The notes: generated from the letters alone by a model not told the origin. 64,000 nucleotides of DNA from Semisulcospira habei (GCA_036245525.1 BTPG01000004.1:14766047-14830046), one strand, 5' to 3'; positions 23,397-36,771 are shown, counted from the first letter of the stretch. Made by a program: numbers and translations.

Positions 23397-23697
23397 CTGC
23401 CAGCCTTGGTGACGATCATCTCGGTGCCCAGCTCGTCAAACTCTTTCCACAGTGACTTCATTCATCTCGAGCTGGGCGAACACGTTCATCATTTTGGGAT
23501 GAAGCGGCTTCTTCGGGCCGTCAGTCTTGCCATGCAGGGGCGATAATCGGCCTCCGACTTGCTCTCAGAGTTGTGTCCCATTTCGGACTGGGCGTCCTGA
23601 CTGTTGGAGTTGTCGGCCACGTCGTATTTGGGGGAGTCGGTGTCCCCAGTGCGGCCGTGGTTGCGGTGGCAGGATGGAGGTTCAGGCAAAGGGTCGA
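23397..23697 (-). pseudogene. T-box exon copy 7, frameshift
   Basis: Donor GTCAGT kept, but four extra bases in the LEMKAL codons (plus strand GACTTCATTCATCTCG) shift the frame. Confidence 0.8.
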
Positions 23698-24693
23698 AAT
23701 GGACTAAGTCGAATATGGACTGACAGGTGGTAGGGCCCACTACACACGCTTCCATACTTTTCAATATATGAAAAGTATGAAAAGCATTCCGTCCATAGCG
23801 TAGCTCTTCTGCATGCTAGTTCCTAGCCTGTCAATATGATAGCGGGCGGGCACCCGTCCAAACGGATTCTGTAGACACTTGGCGTCGTAGTACAGCGCAG
23901 GGTCGGGTGCAAATTCTCCGTAATATCCTGTTCCATATAATATGCGACATTTTAGCCTGAGATTTTTTAATCTATATTTTCATCTTGTCTTAAGATCTTG
24001 CTTTTAGTCTGGCTAACCAGATTTTTACACATCCTGCTGTGAGATGGCCTTAGTCGCCTGCTCGGCGTTAAACCCAAATAACTAATCTATTTTCGTACTT
24101 GAATCCGTTCTCGGGCGGATAGAAAGGCACCCTAACTACTCCACCCACCCCACCCCACCCCACATCAATAACTGAAATATTGCATTTTTTAAACGCATGT
24201 ATCAAACTGAACTCCCCAAACCCCACCCCTTTCAAGGTCAAGGTCAAAGATCACAGCTCAGGTTTGAAGTTCAGACACATGACTTCGTGGCATTGAAACT
24301 GGTTTCTTACCAACCCCACACCCAAGCACAGCTGAAATCAACGTGCTCCTCAAATCACTACGTCAACGGCAACTCAACATAGGCCCACAATTCTCCACTG
24401 GATAATCTCGGAATAGTATCATTCAAAGCAACAAACATGTCTCCTATCCGCTAACCAGACATTTCCAGCAAACTCCAACATTCAGCCCTACTACAAAATT
24501 TTTCATAAGGCAAGAATTATTTTTAAAAACACCGCTCCACCTACTGCCTGAACTGCCCAGATTTGAATAATAACGTGACCTGAAAGAGGAACTCTCCCAC
24601 CTTAACACCATTCAATCTGCCATCAGTGCAACCCGTATACACTATCTAAGTCAAACCTAAAGTGACACCATTGAATGTTGCTGCATTTTAAAG

Positions 24694-24959
24694 TTATGGC
24701 CCATCTTTTAATGGTGCACCGTAATATCCCATTCCATATCCATTTTCGTGCTAGAATCCATCCTCGAGTGGCCGATAGTAGCCGGGGTGGTAGGAAGGCA
24801 TTCTGTACATAGCATAGCTTTTCTGCATGCTTGTTCCTAGCCTGTCACTATGATAGAGGACGGGCACCCGTTCAAACGGATTCTGTAGACAGTTGGCACC
24901 GTAGTACAGAGCACGGTCGGGTGCGAATTCACCGTTATATCCCATTCCATATATGCGAC
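24694..24959 (-). pseudogene. Tyr/Gly-rich segment, uninterrupted copy
   Basis: Same as 19175-19439, including the TAG after LEDGF. Confidence 0.6.
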
Positions 24960-25324
24960 CTTTTAGCCTTAGCCTGAGATTTTCAATCTATATTTACATC
25001 TTGTCTTAAGATCTTGCTTTTAGTCTGGCTGACCAGATTTTTTCCCATCCCGACGTGAGATGGCCTTAGTCGCCTGCTCGGCGTTAAACACAAATAACTA
25101 ACTAATCCATTTTCGTACTTGAATCCGTTGTCGGGTGGATAGGAAGGCACCCTAACTACTCCACCCACCCCACCCCACCCCACACCACATCAATACCTGA
25201 AATATTGCATTTTTAAATGAACTCCCCAAACCACACCCCTTTCAAGGTCAAGGTCAAAGATCACAGATGAGGTTCGAAGTTCAGACTCATGACCACCAGT
25301 AAGACAAGAAAGAAATGAACAGCC

Positions 25325-25580
25325 ACTCTTTCCACAGTGCCTTCATCTCGAGCTGGGCGAACACGTTCATCATTTTGAGATGAAGAAGCTTCTTCGGGCC
25401 ATCAGTCTTGCCAGGCAGGGGTGATAACCGGCCTCCGACTTTCTGTCAGAGTTGTGTCCCATGTCGGACTGGGCGTCCTGACTGTTGGGAGTTGTCATTC
25501 GTGTTGTGTTTGGGGATAGTCGGTGTCCCCGGTGGCGCCGTGTTTGCGGTGGCATGATGGAAGTTTAGGCAAAGGGTCAA
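25325..25580 (-). pseudogene. T-box exon copy 8, truncated
   Basis: Same deletion as copy 6; donor and [11 protein letters not shown] codons are missing. The adjoining Tyr/Gly-rich segment (to 25820) shows many small deletions. Confidence 0.8.
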
Positions 25581-27023
25581 ACTGGACTAAGTCGAATATG
25601 GACCGAAAGGTGGTAGGGCCCACTACACACGCTTCCATACTTTTCAATATATGAAAAGTATGGAAAAGTATCAAAAGCATTCCGTCCATGTGTAGCTTTT
25701 CTGCATGCTAGTTCCTAGCCTGTCACTATGATAGCGGGCGGGCACCCGTCCAAACGGATTCTGTAGACAGTTGGCGTCGTAGTACGCGCAGTCGGTGCGA
25801 TTCACGTTATCCGTCCATATCGTGACATTTAGCCTGAGATTTTTAATCTATATTTACATCTTGTCTTAAGATCTTGCTTATAGTCTGGCTGACCAGATTT
25901 TTACCCATCCCGGCGTGAGGTGGCCTTAGTCGCCTGCTCGGCGTTAAACCCAAATACCTAACGAATCCATTTTCGTACTTGAATCCGTTCTCGGGTGAGA
26001 TAGGAAGGCACCCTAACTACTCCACCCACCCCACCCCACATCAATAACTGAAATATTGCATATTTTAAACGCATTTATCAAACTGAATGCCCCAAACCCC
26101 ACCCCTTTCAAGGTCAAGGTCAAAGATCACAGCTCAGGTTCGAAGTTCAGACTCATGACTACCAGTAAGACAAGAAATAAATGAACAACCACGCTAAACA
26201 TAGCTCACAGTGCCGGTAATCAGGGTGTTGCGTTTGAAAACATGCAAAAATGCCTACAAATCTGCAAACGCAGCGATTTCTGGGGAAAATGTCAAATTTT
26301 TCATGATTTTTTTTTACATGTTTTCCAACAGCAAAAGTCCAAACTCAATGATATGATTACATTAAAGCAGTTTCCGGTCAATGTCACATATGGCTTGTTT
26401 TGACCTGACAGGTCACGGAAGGACTACAGTGCTATTTCCGTACTGTCCAGTCTCTTAGCTCAGGTTCGAAGTTCAGACTCATGACTACCTGAAAGACAAG
26501 AAATAAATGAACAACCACACTAAACATAGCTCACAGTGGCGGTAAACATGTGTTGCGATGCAAAACATGCAAAACGCCATCAAAACTGCAAACGCAGTGA
26601 TTTCTTGGAAAAATGTCAGATTTTTCAAGATTTTCTTTTCAGTTTTCCAACAGCAAAAGTGCAACGTCAATGATATGGTTACATTAAACCAGTTTCCGGT
26701 CAATGTCAAATACGACTCAGGTTCGAAGTTCAGACTCAGAGCCGGGGTAAAGGGCAGCGAAAGACGAGAAGTCAGTTTACGAGATGGGACGAGATGACGC
26801 AGACGAGACGAGACGAGACCAGACAGACAGTACGAGATGAGACTGCATATGACATGAGAAGAGACAAGACCAGACAAAAAAAAAAAAAAAATGAAACAAA
26901 GTCACCAGTCTAACACATGACGTGCACTAGTTTTCTCCCCCGATTCGCTACCGCTAGTCAGTGGTAGCAAATGGAGCCAGTCAACCAGTGTGGACAAGAG
27001 GAGGTGGGAGAGAGGCGACTGAC

Positions 27024-27320
27024 CTGCCAGCATTGGTGACGATCATCTCAGTGCCCAGCTCATCAAACTCTTTCCACAGTGCCTTCATCTCGAGGTGGGC
27101 AAAAACGTTCATCATTTTGGGACGAAGAGGCTTATTCGGGCCGTCAGTCTTGCCATGCAGGGGCGATAATCGGCCTCCGACTTGCTGTCAGAGTTGTGTC
27201 CCATGTCGGACTGGGCGTCCTGACTGTTGGGAGTTGTCATTCGTGTTGTGTTTGGGGAAGTCGGTGTCCCCGGTGGCGCCGTGTTTGCGGTGGCATGATG
27301 GAAGTTTAGGCAAAGGTCGA
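27024..27320 (-). pseudogene. T-box exon copy 9
   Basis: Frame open; substitutions Gln to His before LEMKALW and Lys to Asn in TKAGR. Donor GTCAGT. The right half matches copy 4-type sequence and the left half copy 12-type, so it looks recombinant. Confidence 0.75.
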
Positions 27321-28769
27321 ACTGGACTAAGTCGAATATGGACCGAAAGGTGGTAGGGCCCTCTACACACGCTTCCATACTTTTCAATATATGAAAAGTA
27401 TGGAAAAGTATGAAAGCATTCCGTCCATAGTGTAGCTTTTCTGCATGCTAGTTCCTAGCCTGTCACTATGATAGCGGGCGGGCACACGTCCAAACGGATT
27501 CTGTAGACAGTTGGCGTCGTAGTACAGCGCAAGGTCGGGTGCAAATTCACCGTAATATCCCGTTCCATATATATACGTGACATTTTAGCCTGAGATTTTA
27601 AATCTATATTTACATCTTGCCTTAAGATCTTGCTTATAGTCTGGCTGACCAGATTTTTACCCATCCCGCCGTGAGGTGGCCTTAGTTGCCTGCTCGGCGT
27701 TAAACCCAAATAACTAACGAATCCATTTTCGTACTTGAATCCGTTCTCCGGTGGATAGAAAGGCACCCTAACTACTCCACTCACCCCACCCACATCAATA
27801 ACTGAAATATTGAATATTTTAAACGCATTTATCAAACTGAATGCCCCAAACCCCACCCCTTTCAAGGTCAAGGTCAAAGATCACAGCTCAGGTTCGAAGT
27901 TCAGACTCATGACTACCAGTAAGACAAGAAATAAATGAACAACCACGCTAAACATAGCTCACAGTGCCGGTAATCAGGGTGTTGTGTTTGAAAACATGCA
28001 AAAATGCCTACAAAACTGCAAACACAGCGATTTCTGGGAAAATTTTCAAAATTTTCATGATTTTTTAAAAATGTTTTCCAACAGCAAAAGTCCAAACTCA
28101 ATGATATGATTACATTAAAGCAGTTTCCGGTCAATGTTACATATGGCTTGTGTTGACCTGACAGGTCACGGAAGGGACTACAGTGTAATTTCCGTACTGT
28201 CCAGTCTCTTAGCTCAGGTTCGAAGTTCATACTCATGACTACCTGAAAGACAAGAAATAAATGAACAACCACACTAAACATAGCTCACAGTGGCGGTAAA
28301 CATGGTGTTGCGATGCAAAACATGCAAAAACGCCATCAAAACTGCAAACGCAGTGATTTCTTGGAAAAATATCAGATTTTTCAAGATTTTCTTTTCAGTT
28401 TTCCAACAGCAAAAGTGCAACGTCAATGATATGGTTACATTAAACCAGTTTCCGGTCAATGTCAAATACGACTCAGGTTCGAAGTTCAGACTCAGAGCCG
28501 GGGTAAAGGGCAGCGAAAGACGAGAAGTCAGTTTACGAGATGAGACGAGATGACGCAGACGAGACGAGACGAGACCAGACAGACAGTACGAGATGAGACT
28601 GCATATGACATGAGAAGAGACAAGACCAGACAAAAAAAAAAAAAATCAACAGTCCATCTAACACATGACGTGCACTAGTTTTCTCCCCCGATTCGCTACC
28701 GCTTGTCAGTGGTAGCAAATGGAGGCAGTCCACCAGTGTGGACAAGAGGAGGTGGGAGAGGCGACTGAC

Positions 28770-29047
28770 CTGCCAGCCTTGGTGACGATCATCTCGGTGC
28801 CCAGCTCGTCAAACTCTTTCCACAGTGCCTTCATCTCGAGCTGGGCGAACACGTTCATCATTTTGGGCCGTCAGTCTTGCCATGCAGGGGCGATAATCGG
28901 CCTCCGACTTGCTCTCAGAGTTGTGTCCCATTTCGGACTGGGCGTCCTGACTGTTGGAGTTGTCGGCCACGTCGTATTTGGGGGAGTCGGTGTCCCCAGT
29001 GCGGCCGTGGTTGCGGTGGCAGGATGGAGGTTCAGGCAAAGGGTCGA
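28770..29047 (-). pseudogene. T-box exon copy 10, 19-bp deletion
   Basis: T-box codons and donor GTCAGT are intact. A 19-bp deletion between two GGG triplets (near 28867) removes PKKPLHP codons and shifts the upstream frame. Confidence 0.8.
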
Positions 29048-30042
29048 AATGGACTAAGTCGAATATGGACTGACAGGTGGTAGGGCCCACTACACACGCT
29101 TCCATACTTTTCAATATATGAAAAGTATGAAAAGCATTCCGTCCATAGCGTAGCTCTTCTGCATGCTAGTTCCTAGCCTGTCAATATGATAGCGGGCGGG
29201 CACCCGTCCAAACGGATTCTGTAGACACTTGGCGTCGTAGTACAGCGAAGGGTCGGGTGCAAATTCTCCGTAATATCCTGTTCCATATAATATGCGACAT
29301 TTTAGCCTGAGATTTTTAATCTATATTTACATCTTGTCTTAAGATCTTGCTTTTAGTCTGGCTAACCAGATTTTTACACATCCTGCTGTGAGATGGCCTT
29401 AGTCGCCTGCTCGGCGTTAAACCCAAATAACTAATCTATTTTCGTACTTGAATCCGTTCTCGGGCGGATAGAAAGGCACCCTAACTACTCCACCCACCCC
29501 ACCCCACCCCACATCAATAACTGAAATATTGCATTTTTTAAACGCATGTATCAAACTGAACTCCCCAAACCCCACCCCTTTCAAGGTCAAGGTCAAAGAT
29601 CACAGCTCAGGTTTGAAGTTCATACTCATGACTTCGTGGCATTGAAACTGGTTTCTTACCAACCCCATACCCAAGCACAGCTGAAATCAACGTGCTCCTC
29701 AAATCACTACGTCAACGGCAACTCAACATAGGCCCACAATTCTCCACTGGATAATCTCGGAATAGTATCATTCAAAGCAACAAACATGTCTCCTATCCGC
29801 TAACCAGACATTTCCAGCAAATTCCAACATTCAGCCCTACTACTAATTTTTAAACAAGGCAAGAATTATTTTTAAAAACACCGCTCCACCTACTGCCTGA
29901 ACTGCCCAGATTTGAATAATAACGTGACTTGAAAGAGGAACTCTCCCACCTTAACACCATTCAATCTGCCATCAGTGCAACCCATATACACTATCTAAGT
30001 CAAACCCAAAGTGACACCATTGAATGTTGCTGCATTTTAAAG

Positions 30043-30308
30043 TTATGACCCATCTTTTAATGGTGCACCGTAATATCCCATTCCATATCCATTTTCGTGC
30101 TAGAATCCATCCTCGAGTGGCTGATAGTAGCCGGGGTGGTAGGAAGGCATTCTGTACATAGCATAGCTTTTCTGCATGCTTGTTCCTAGCCTGTCACTAT
30201 GATAGAGGACGGGCACCCGTTCAAACGGATTCTGTAGACAGTTGGCACTGTAGTACAGAGCACGGTCGGGTGCGAATTCACCGTTATATCCCATTCCATA
30301 TATGCGAC
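30043..30308 (-). pseudogene. Tyr/Gly-rich segment, uninterrupted copy
   Basis: As 19175-19439, with the shared TAG. Confidence 0.6.
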
Positions 30309-31138
30309 CTTTTAGCCTTAGCCTGAGATTTTCAATCTATATTTACATCTTGTCTTAAGATCTTGCTTTTAGTCTGGCTGACCAGATTTTTTCCCATCCC
30401 GACGTGAGATGGCCTTAGTCGACTGCTCGGCGTTAAACCCAAATAACTAACTAATCCATTTTCGTACTTGAATCCGTTGTCGGGTGGATAGGAAGGCACC
30501 CTAACTACTCCACCCACCCCACCCCACCCCACACCACATCAATACCTGAAATATTGCATTTTTAAATGAACTCCCCAAACCACACCCCTTTCAAGGTCAA
30601 GGTCAAAGATCACAGCTGAGGTTCGAAGTTCAGACTCATGACCACCAGTAAGACAAGAAAGAAATGAACAGCCACGCTAAACATAGCTCACAGTGCCGGT
30701 AAACAGGGTGTTGCGATGCAAAACATGCAAAAACGCCTACAAAACTGCAAATGCAGCGATTTCTGCGAAACATTTCAAACTTTTTATGATTTTTTTTCAG
30801 TTTTCCAACAGCAAAAGTCCAAATTCAATGATATGGTTACAAAAATCAATTTGGTCCAAACTCAATGATATGGTTACATTAAACCAGTTTTCGGTCAATG
30901 TCACATATGACTCAGGTTCGAAGTTCAGACTCAGAGCCGGGGTAAAGGGCAGCGAAAGATGAGGAGTCAGTTTACGAGACGAGACGAGATGACGCAGACG
31001 AGACAAGACGAGACAGACGGTACGAGACGAGACTGCAGATGACATGAGAAGAGACAAGACCAGATAAAAAGAAAAATCAACAGACCATCTAACACATGAC
31101 GTGCACTAGTTTTCTCCCCCGATTCGCTACCTCTTGTC

Positions 31139-31197
31139 CGCCGTGAGATGGCCTTAGTCGCTTGCTCGGCGTTAAACCCAAATAACTAACTAACAAA
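31139..31197 (+). mobile_element. SINE 3'-end insertion with 15-bp TSD
   Basis: A 59-bp piece of the SINE-like 3' end, flanked by TCGCTACCTCTTGTC on both sides (31124-31138 and 31198-31212). This is direct evidence of target-primed insertion of this family. Identical insertions at 53550-53608 and 59935-59993 were copied with their units. Confidence 0.85.
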
Positions 31198-31274
31198 TCG
31201 CTACCTCTTGTCAGTGGTAGCAAATGGAAGCAGTGAACCAGTGTAGACAAGAGGAGGTGGGAGAGGCGACCGAC

Positions 31275-31571
31275 CTGCCAGCCTTGGTGACGATCATCTC
31301 GGTGCCCAGCTCATCAAACTCTTTCCACAGTGCCTTCATCTCGAGCTGGGCGAACACGTTCATCATTTTGGGATGAAGAGGCTTCTTCCGGCCATCAGTC
31401 TTGCCAGGCAGGGGTGATAACCAGCCTCCGACTTGCTGTCAGTGTTGTGTCCCATGTCGGACTGTGCGTCCTGACTGTTGGAGTTGTCGGTCGTGTCGTG
31501 TTTGGGGATAGTCGGTGTCCCCGGTGGCGCCGTGTTTGCGGTGGCATGATGGAAGTTTAGGCAAAGGGTCA
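31275..31571 (-). pseudogene. T-box exon copy 11
   Basis: T-box codons intact; donor GTCGGT. Pro to Arg in the PKKP stretch. Confidence 0.75.
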
Positions 31572-32800
31572 AACTGGACTAAGTCGAATATGGACCGAAA
31601 GGTGGTAGGGCCCACTACACACGCTTCCATACTTTTCAATATATGAAAAGTATGGAAAAGTATCAAAACCATTCCGTCCATGGCATAGCTTTTCTGCATG
31701 CTAGTTCCTAGCCTGTCACTATGATAGCGGGCGGGCACCCGTCCAAACGGATTCTGTAGACAGTTGGCGCCGTAGTTGGCGTCTCATTACCCTGAAATTT
31801 TTTAATCTATATTTACATCTTGTCTTAAGATCTTGCTTATAGTCTGGCTGACCAGATTTTTACCCATCACGGCGTGAGATGGCCTTAGTCGCCTGCTCGG
31901 CGTTAAACCCAAATACCTAACGAATCCATTTTTGTACTTGAATCCGTTCTAGGGGAGATAGGAAGGCACCCTAACTACTCCACCCACCCCACCCCACATC
32001 AATAACTGAAATATTGCATATTTTAAACGCATTTATCAAACTGAATGCCCCCAAACCCCACCCCTTTCAGGGTCAAGGTCAAAGATCACAGCTCAGGTTT
32101 GAAGTTCAGACTCATGACTACCAGTAAGACACGAAATAAATGAACAACCACACTAAACATAGCTCACAGTGCCGGTAAACAAGGTGTTGCGTTTGAAAAC
32201 ATACAAAAACTCCTACAAATCTGCAAACGCAGCGATTTCTGGGGAAAATGTCAAATTTGTCATGATTTTTTTTTCAGTTTTCCAACAGCAAAAGTCCAAA
32301 CTCAATGATATGATTACATTAAAGCAGTTTGCGGTCAATGTCACATATGGCTTGTTTTGACTTGACAGGTCACGGACTACAGTGTAATTTCCGTACTGTC
32401 CATTCCCTTAGCTCAGGTTCGAAGTTCAGACTCATGACTACCTGAAAGACAAGAAATAAATGAACAACCACACTAAACATACCTCACAGTGGCGGTAAAA
32501 CGCCATCAAAACTGCAAACGCAGGGATTTCTTGGAAAAATATCACATTTTTCAAGATTTTCTTTTCAGTTTTCCAACAGCAAAAGTGCAACCTCAATGAT
32601 ATGGTTACATTAAACCAGTTTCCGGTCAATGTCAAATATGACTCAGGTTCGAAGTTCAGACTCAGAGCTGGGGTAAAGGGCAGCGAAAGACAAGAAGTCA
32701 GTTTACGAGACGAGACGAGATGACGCAGACGAGACGAGACCAGACCAGACAGACAGTACGAGACGAGACTGCATATGACATGAGAAGAGACAAGACCAGA

Positions 32801-32801
<1 letters not shown>

Positions 32802-32839
<38 letters not shown>
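32802..32839. repeat. A38 homopolymer
   Basis: The unit's A-run is 6-18 nt in most copies and 38 here, an unstable homopolymer next to CAAGACCAGAC. Confidence 0.9.
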
Positions 32840-32840
<1 letters not shown>

Positions 32841-32960
32841 ACCAGTCTATGACATGACGTGCACTAGTTTTCTCCCCCGATTCGCTACCGCTTGTCAGTG
32901 GTAGCAAATGGAGCCAGTCAACCAGTGTGGACAAGAGGAGGTGGGAGAGAGGCGACTGAC

Positions 32961-33257
32961 CTGCCAGCATTGGTGACGATCATCTCAGTGCCCAGCTCAT
33001 CAAACTCTTTCCACAGTGCCTTCATCTCGAGCTGGGCAAACACGTTCATCATTTTGGGACGAAGAGGCTTATTCGGGCCGTCAGTCTTGCCATGCAGGGG
33101 CGATAATCGGCCTCCGACTTGCTGTCAGAGTTGTGTCCCATGTCGGACTGGCCGTCCTGGCTGTTGGAGTTGTCGGCCACGTCGTATTTGGGGGAGTCGG
33201 TGTCCCCGGTGCGGCCGTGGTTGCGGTGGCAGGATGGAGGTTCAGGCAAAGGGTCGA
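32961..33257 (-). pseudogene. T-box exon copy 12
   Basis: Frame open; Lys to Asn in TKAGR. Donor GTCAGT. Confidence 0.75.
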
Positions 33258-34244
33258 AATGGACTAAGTCGAATATGGACTGACAGGTGGTAGGGCCCAC
33301 TACACACGCTTCCATACTTTTCAATATATAAAAAGTATGAAAAGCATTCCGTGCATAGCGTAGCTCTTCTGCATGCTAGTTCCTAGCCTGTCAATATGAT
33401 AGCGGGCGGGCACCCGTCCAAACGGATTCTGTAGACACTTGGCGTCGTAGTACAGCGCAGGGTCGGGTGCGAATTCTCCGTAATATCCCGTTCCATATAA
33501 TATGCGACATTTTAGCCTGAGATTTTTAATCTATATTTTCATCTTGTCTTAAGATCTTGCTTTTAGTCTGGCTAACCAGATTTTTACACATCCCGCTGTG
33601 AGATGGCCTTAGTCGCCTGCTCGGCGTTAAACCCAAATAACTAATCCATTTTCGTACTTGAATCCGTTCTCGGGAGGATAGAAAGGCACCCTAACTACTC
33701 CACCCACCCCACCCCACATCAATAACTGAAATATTGCATTCTTTAATCGCATGTATCAAACTGAACTCCCCAAACCCCACCCCTTTCAAGGTCAAGGTCA
33801 AAGATCACAGCTCAGGTTCGAAGTTCAGACTAATGACTTCGTGGCATTGAAACTGGTTTCTTACCAACCCCACACCCAAGCACAGCTGAAATCAACGTGC
33901 TCCTCAAATCACTACGTCAACGGCAAATCAACATAGGCCCACAATTCTCCACTGGATAATCTCAGAATAGTATCATTCAAAGCAAGAAACATGTCTCCTA
34001 TCCGCTAACCAGACATTTCCAGCAAATTCCAACATTCAGCCCTACTACAAATTTTTAAACAAGGCAAGAATTATTTTTTAAAAACACCGCTCCACCTACT
34101 GACTGAACTGCCCAGATTTGAATAATAACGTGACCTGAAAGAGGAACTCTCCCACCTTAACACCATTCAATCTGCCATCAGTGTAACCCGTATACACTAA
34201 GTCAAACCCAAAGTGACACCATTGAATGTTGCTGCATTTTAAAG

Positions 34245-34506
34245 TTATGGCCCATCTTTTAATGGTGCACCGTAATGTCCCGTTCCATATCCATTTTCGT
34301 GCTGGAATCCGTTCTCATGTGGCCGATAGTAGCCGGGGTGGTAGGAAGGCATTCCGTCCATAGCGTAGCTCTTCTGCATGCTAGTTCCTAGCCTGTCACT
34401 ATGATAGCGGTCGGGCACCCGTCGAAACGGATTCTGTAGACAGTTGGCGCCGTAGTACAGAGCACGGTCGGGTGCGATCTCACCGTTATATCCCGTTTCA
34501 TATTAT
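34245..34506 (-). pseudogene. Tyr/Gly-rich segment, uninterrupted copy
   Basis: Reads through the ENGF position with Gln (no stop), as in 7014-7268 and 63063-63326. Confidence 0.6.
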
Positions 34507-35678
34507 ACGACATTTTAGCCTGAGATTTTTAATCTATAGTTACATCTTGTCTTAAGATCTTGCTTTTAGTCTGGCTGACCAGAATTTTACCCATCCCGCT
34601 GTGAGATGGCCTTAGTCACCTGCTCGAAGTTAAACCCAAATAACTAACTAATCTATTTTCGTACTTGAATCCGTTCTCGGGTGGATAGGAAGGCACCCTA
34701 ACTACTCCACCCACCCCACCCCACATCAATAACTGAAATATTGCATTTTGTAAACCCATTTATCAAAATGAACTCCCCAAATCACACCCCTTTCAAGGTC
34801 AAGGTCAAAGATCACTGCTCAGGTTCGAAGTTCAGACTCATGACTACCAGTAAGACAAGAAATAAATGAACAACCACACTAAACATAGCTCACAGTGCCG
34901 GTAAACAGGGTGTTGCGATGCACGCCTACAAAACTGCAAACGCAGCAATTTCTGGGAAAAATTTCAAATTTTTCATGATTTTTTTTTCAGTTTTCCAACA
35001 GCAAAAGTCCAAACTCAATGATATGTTTACATACACCAGTTTCCGGTCAATGTCACATATGGCATGTGTTGACCTCACAGATCACGGATTACAGTGCCAT
35101 TTCCGTGCTGTTCAGTCTCTTAGCTCAGGTTCGAAGTTCAGACTCATGACTACCAGTAAGACAAGAATAAATGAACAACCACACTAAACATAGATCACAG
35201 TGCCGGTAAACAGGGTGTTGCGATGCAAAACATGCAAAAACGCCATCAAAACTGCAAACGCAGGGATTTCTTGAACAAATTTTCCCTTTTTCATGATTGT
35301 TCTTATCAGTTTGCCAACAGCAATGGTCCAAACTCAATGATATGGTTACATTAAACCAGTTTCTCATCAATGTCACATATGACTCAGGTTCGAAGTTCAG
35401 ACTCAGAGCCGGGGTAAAGGGCAGCGAAAGACGAGAAGTCAGTTTACGAGAGGAGATGAGATGATGCAGACGAGGCGAGACCAGACAGACAGTACGAGAC
35501 GAGACTGCAGATGACATGAGAAGAGACAAGTCCAGACAAGAAACAAAATAAAAAACCTCAGTCTATCTAACACAAGACGTGCACTAGTTTTCTCCCCCGA
35601 TTCGCTACCGCTTGTCAGTGGTAGCAAATGGAGGCAGTCAACCAGTGTGGACAAGAGGAGGTTGGAGAGGCGACTGAC

Positions 35679-35975
35679 CTGCCAGCCTTGGTGACGATCA
35701 TCTTGGTGCCCAGCTCGTCAAACTCTTTCCACAGTGCCTTCATCTCGAGCTTGGCGAAAACGTTCATCATTTTGGGATGAAGAGGCTTCTTCGGGCCGTC
35801 AGTCTTACCAGGCAGGGGTGATAACCGGCCTCTGACTTGCTGTCAGAGTTGTGTCCCATGTCGGACTAGGCGTCCTGACCGTTGGAGTTGTCGGCCGCGT
35901 CGTGTTTGGGTGAATCAGTGTCCCCGGTTGCGCCGTGGTTGTGGTGGCAGGATGGAGGTTCAGGCAAAGGGTCGA
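35679..35975 (-). pseudogene. T-box exon copy 13
   Basis: Same layout as copy 2. One Glu to Lys change in GTEM. Donor GTCAGT. Confidence 0.75.
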
Positions 35976-36029
35976 CATTTTAGCCTGAGATTTTTAATCT
36001 ATATATTTACATCTTGTCTTAAGATCTTG

Positions 36030-36586
36030 TGTTACACTATAAGTGTTAACGTCCTAACGTACCCTGAAAGTGTTAACGGCCAAGGGGCACGATCGGGCAC
36101 TGACGCAGGTTCCCATGTTGTGAATTTGTGAGCGTGCATCATTGACCATGGACCACACTGCCGGGGGCGTAAAGTACTGAATAAGTAAGGCCAAGATCGA
36201 GAAATATACCTTGTTAACGACGTAATAGGTACGGCCTGAAGGAAGATCGTGTTTTGTAAAATTTAATGGGTGACAGTAAACCACCCTTTTGACAGATTGG
36301 GGGCCAGAAGCGATGTTTGTAATAACAAGGCCGGGTTCCCCAAATGGGTATATATATTGTGGAGAGCTCAGAACGGGGGAGAGGAGAGAACAAGAGCTCA
36401 GGAGAAGAAGAGCTCTGACGAGAGCTCAGGACAGAAAGCTCCGATTGTTGATTTCGCTACTAGATTGGTCCTGCCCAATCTAGTAAGGAGAACCATGTAC
36501 CTGAAATAAAAGAATCTTCTGGAAACTCACTCTTGTCTGGCTGCGTCTTCCACCATACACCCCTTGCGTTTGGCTGTAGGGTAACA
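36030..36586 (+). repeat. 5' LTR
   Basis: 557 bp, TGTTACAC..GGGTAACA. A TATA-like TATATATAT lies at 36349-36357 and AATAAA at 36505-36510, about 150 bp apart, which would place the R region between them. GAGCTC-rich repeats occupy 36364-36430. It differs from the 3' LTR at three sites (for example C36100 against A). Confidence 0.95.
36349..36357 (+). promoter_or_regulatory. TATA-like promoter element of the LTR
   Basis: TATATATAT in U3, followed by a purine-rich GAGAGCTCAG stretch. The transcription start would be expected about 30 bp downstream. Confidence 0.5.
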
Positions 36587-36600
36587 AAGCTATTCCTTTT

Positions 36601-36612
36601 TGGTGCCGTGAC
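36601..36612 (+). promoter_or_regulatory. Primer binding site, tRNA-His type
   Basis: TGGTGCCGTGAC is complementary to the 3' end of animal tRNA-His including CCA, as I recall that tRNA. The match stops after 12 nt. The site begins 14 nt after the LTR, farther than usual. Confidence 0.6.
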
Positions 36613-36771
36613 CAGGATCTTCAGAACGGGAAAAGAAAGAGAAGAAAAACTGGACTATCAGGACCAAAAGCTACAGCCAAAATAAAACGTAAGGGTGTGG
36701 AAGTGCAGACCAGCAAGAGAAAACAAGAGTCGAGACAACAACCAGACAAGAGCAGGAAGAATAGAGAATAC

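Larger units (their letters stand above)
32412..36029. repeat. Block A, second copy
   Basis: Collinear with about 5170-8780 at an offset of about 27.24 kb, through T-box exon copies 12 and 13. It ends in the SINE-like sequence where the LTR element is inserted. Confidence 0.8.

Noticed and set aside
36270..36509. 79-codon frames inside the LTRs
   Set aside because: They occupy the promoter and R region in both LTRs and have no recognisable domain.
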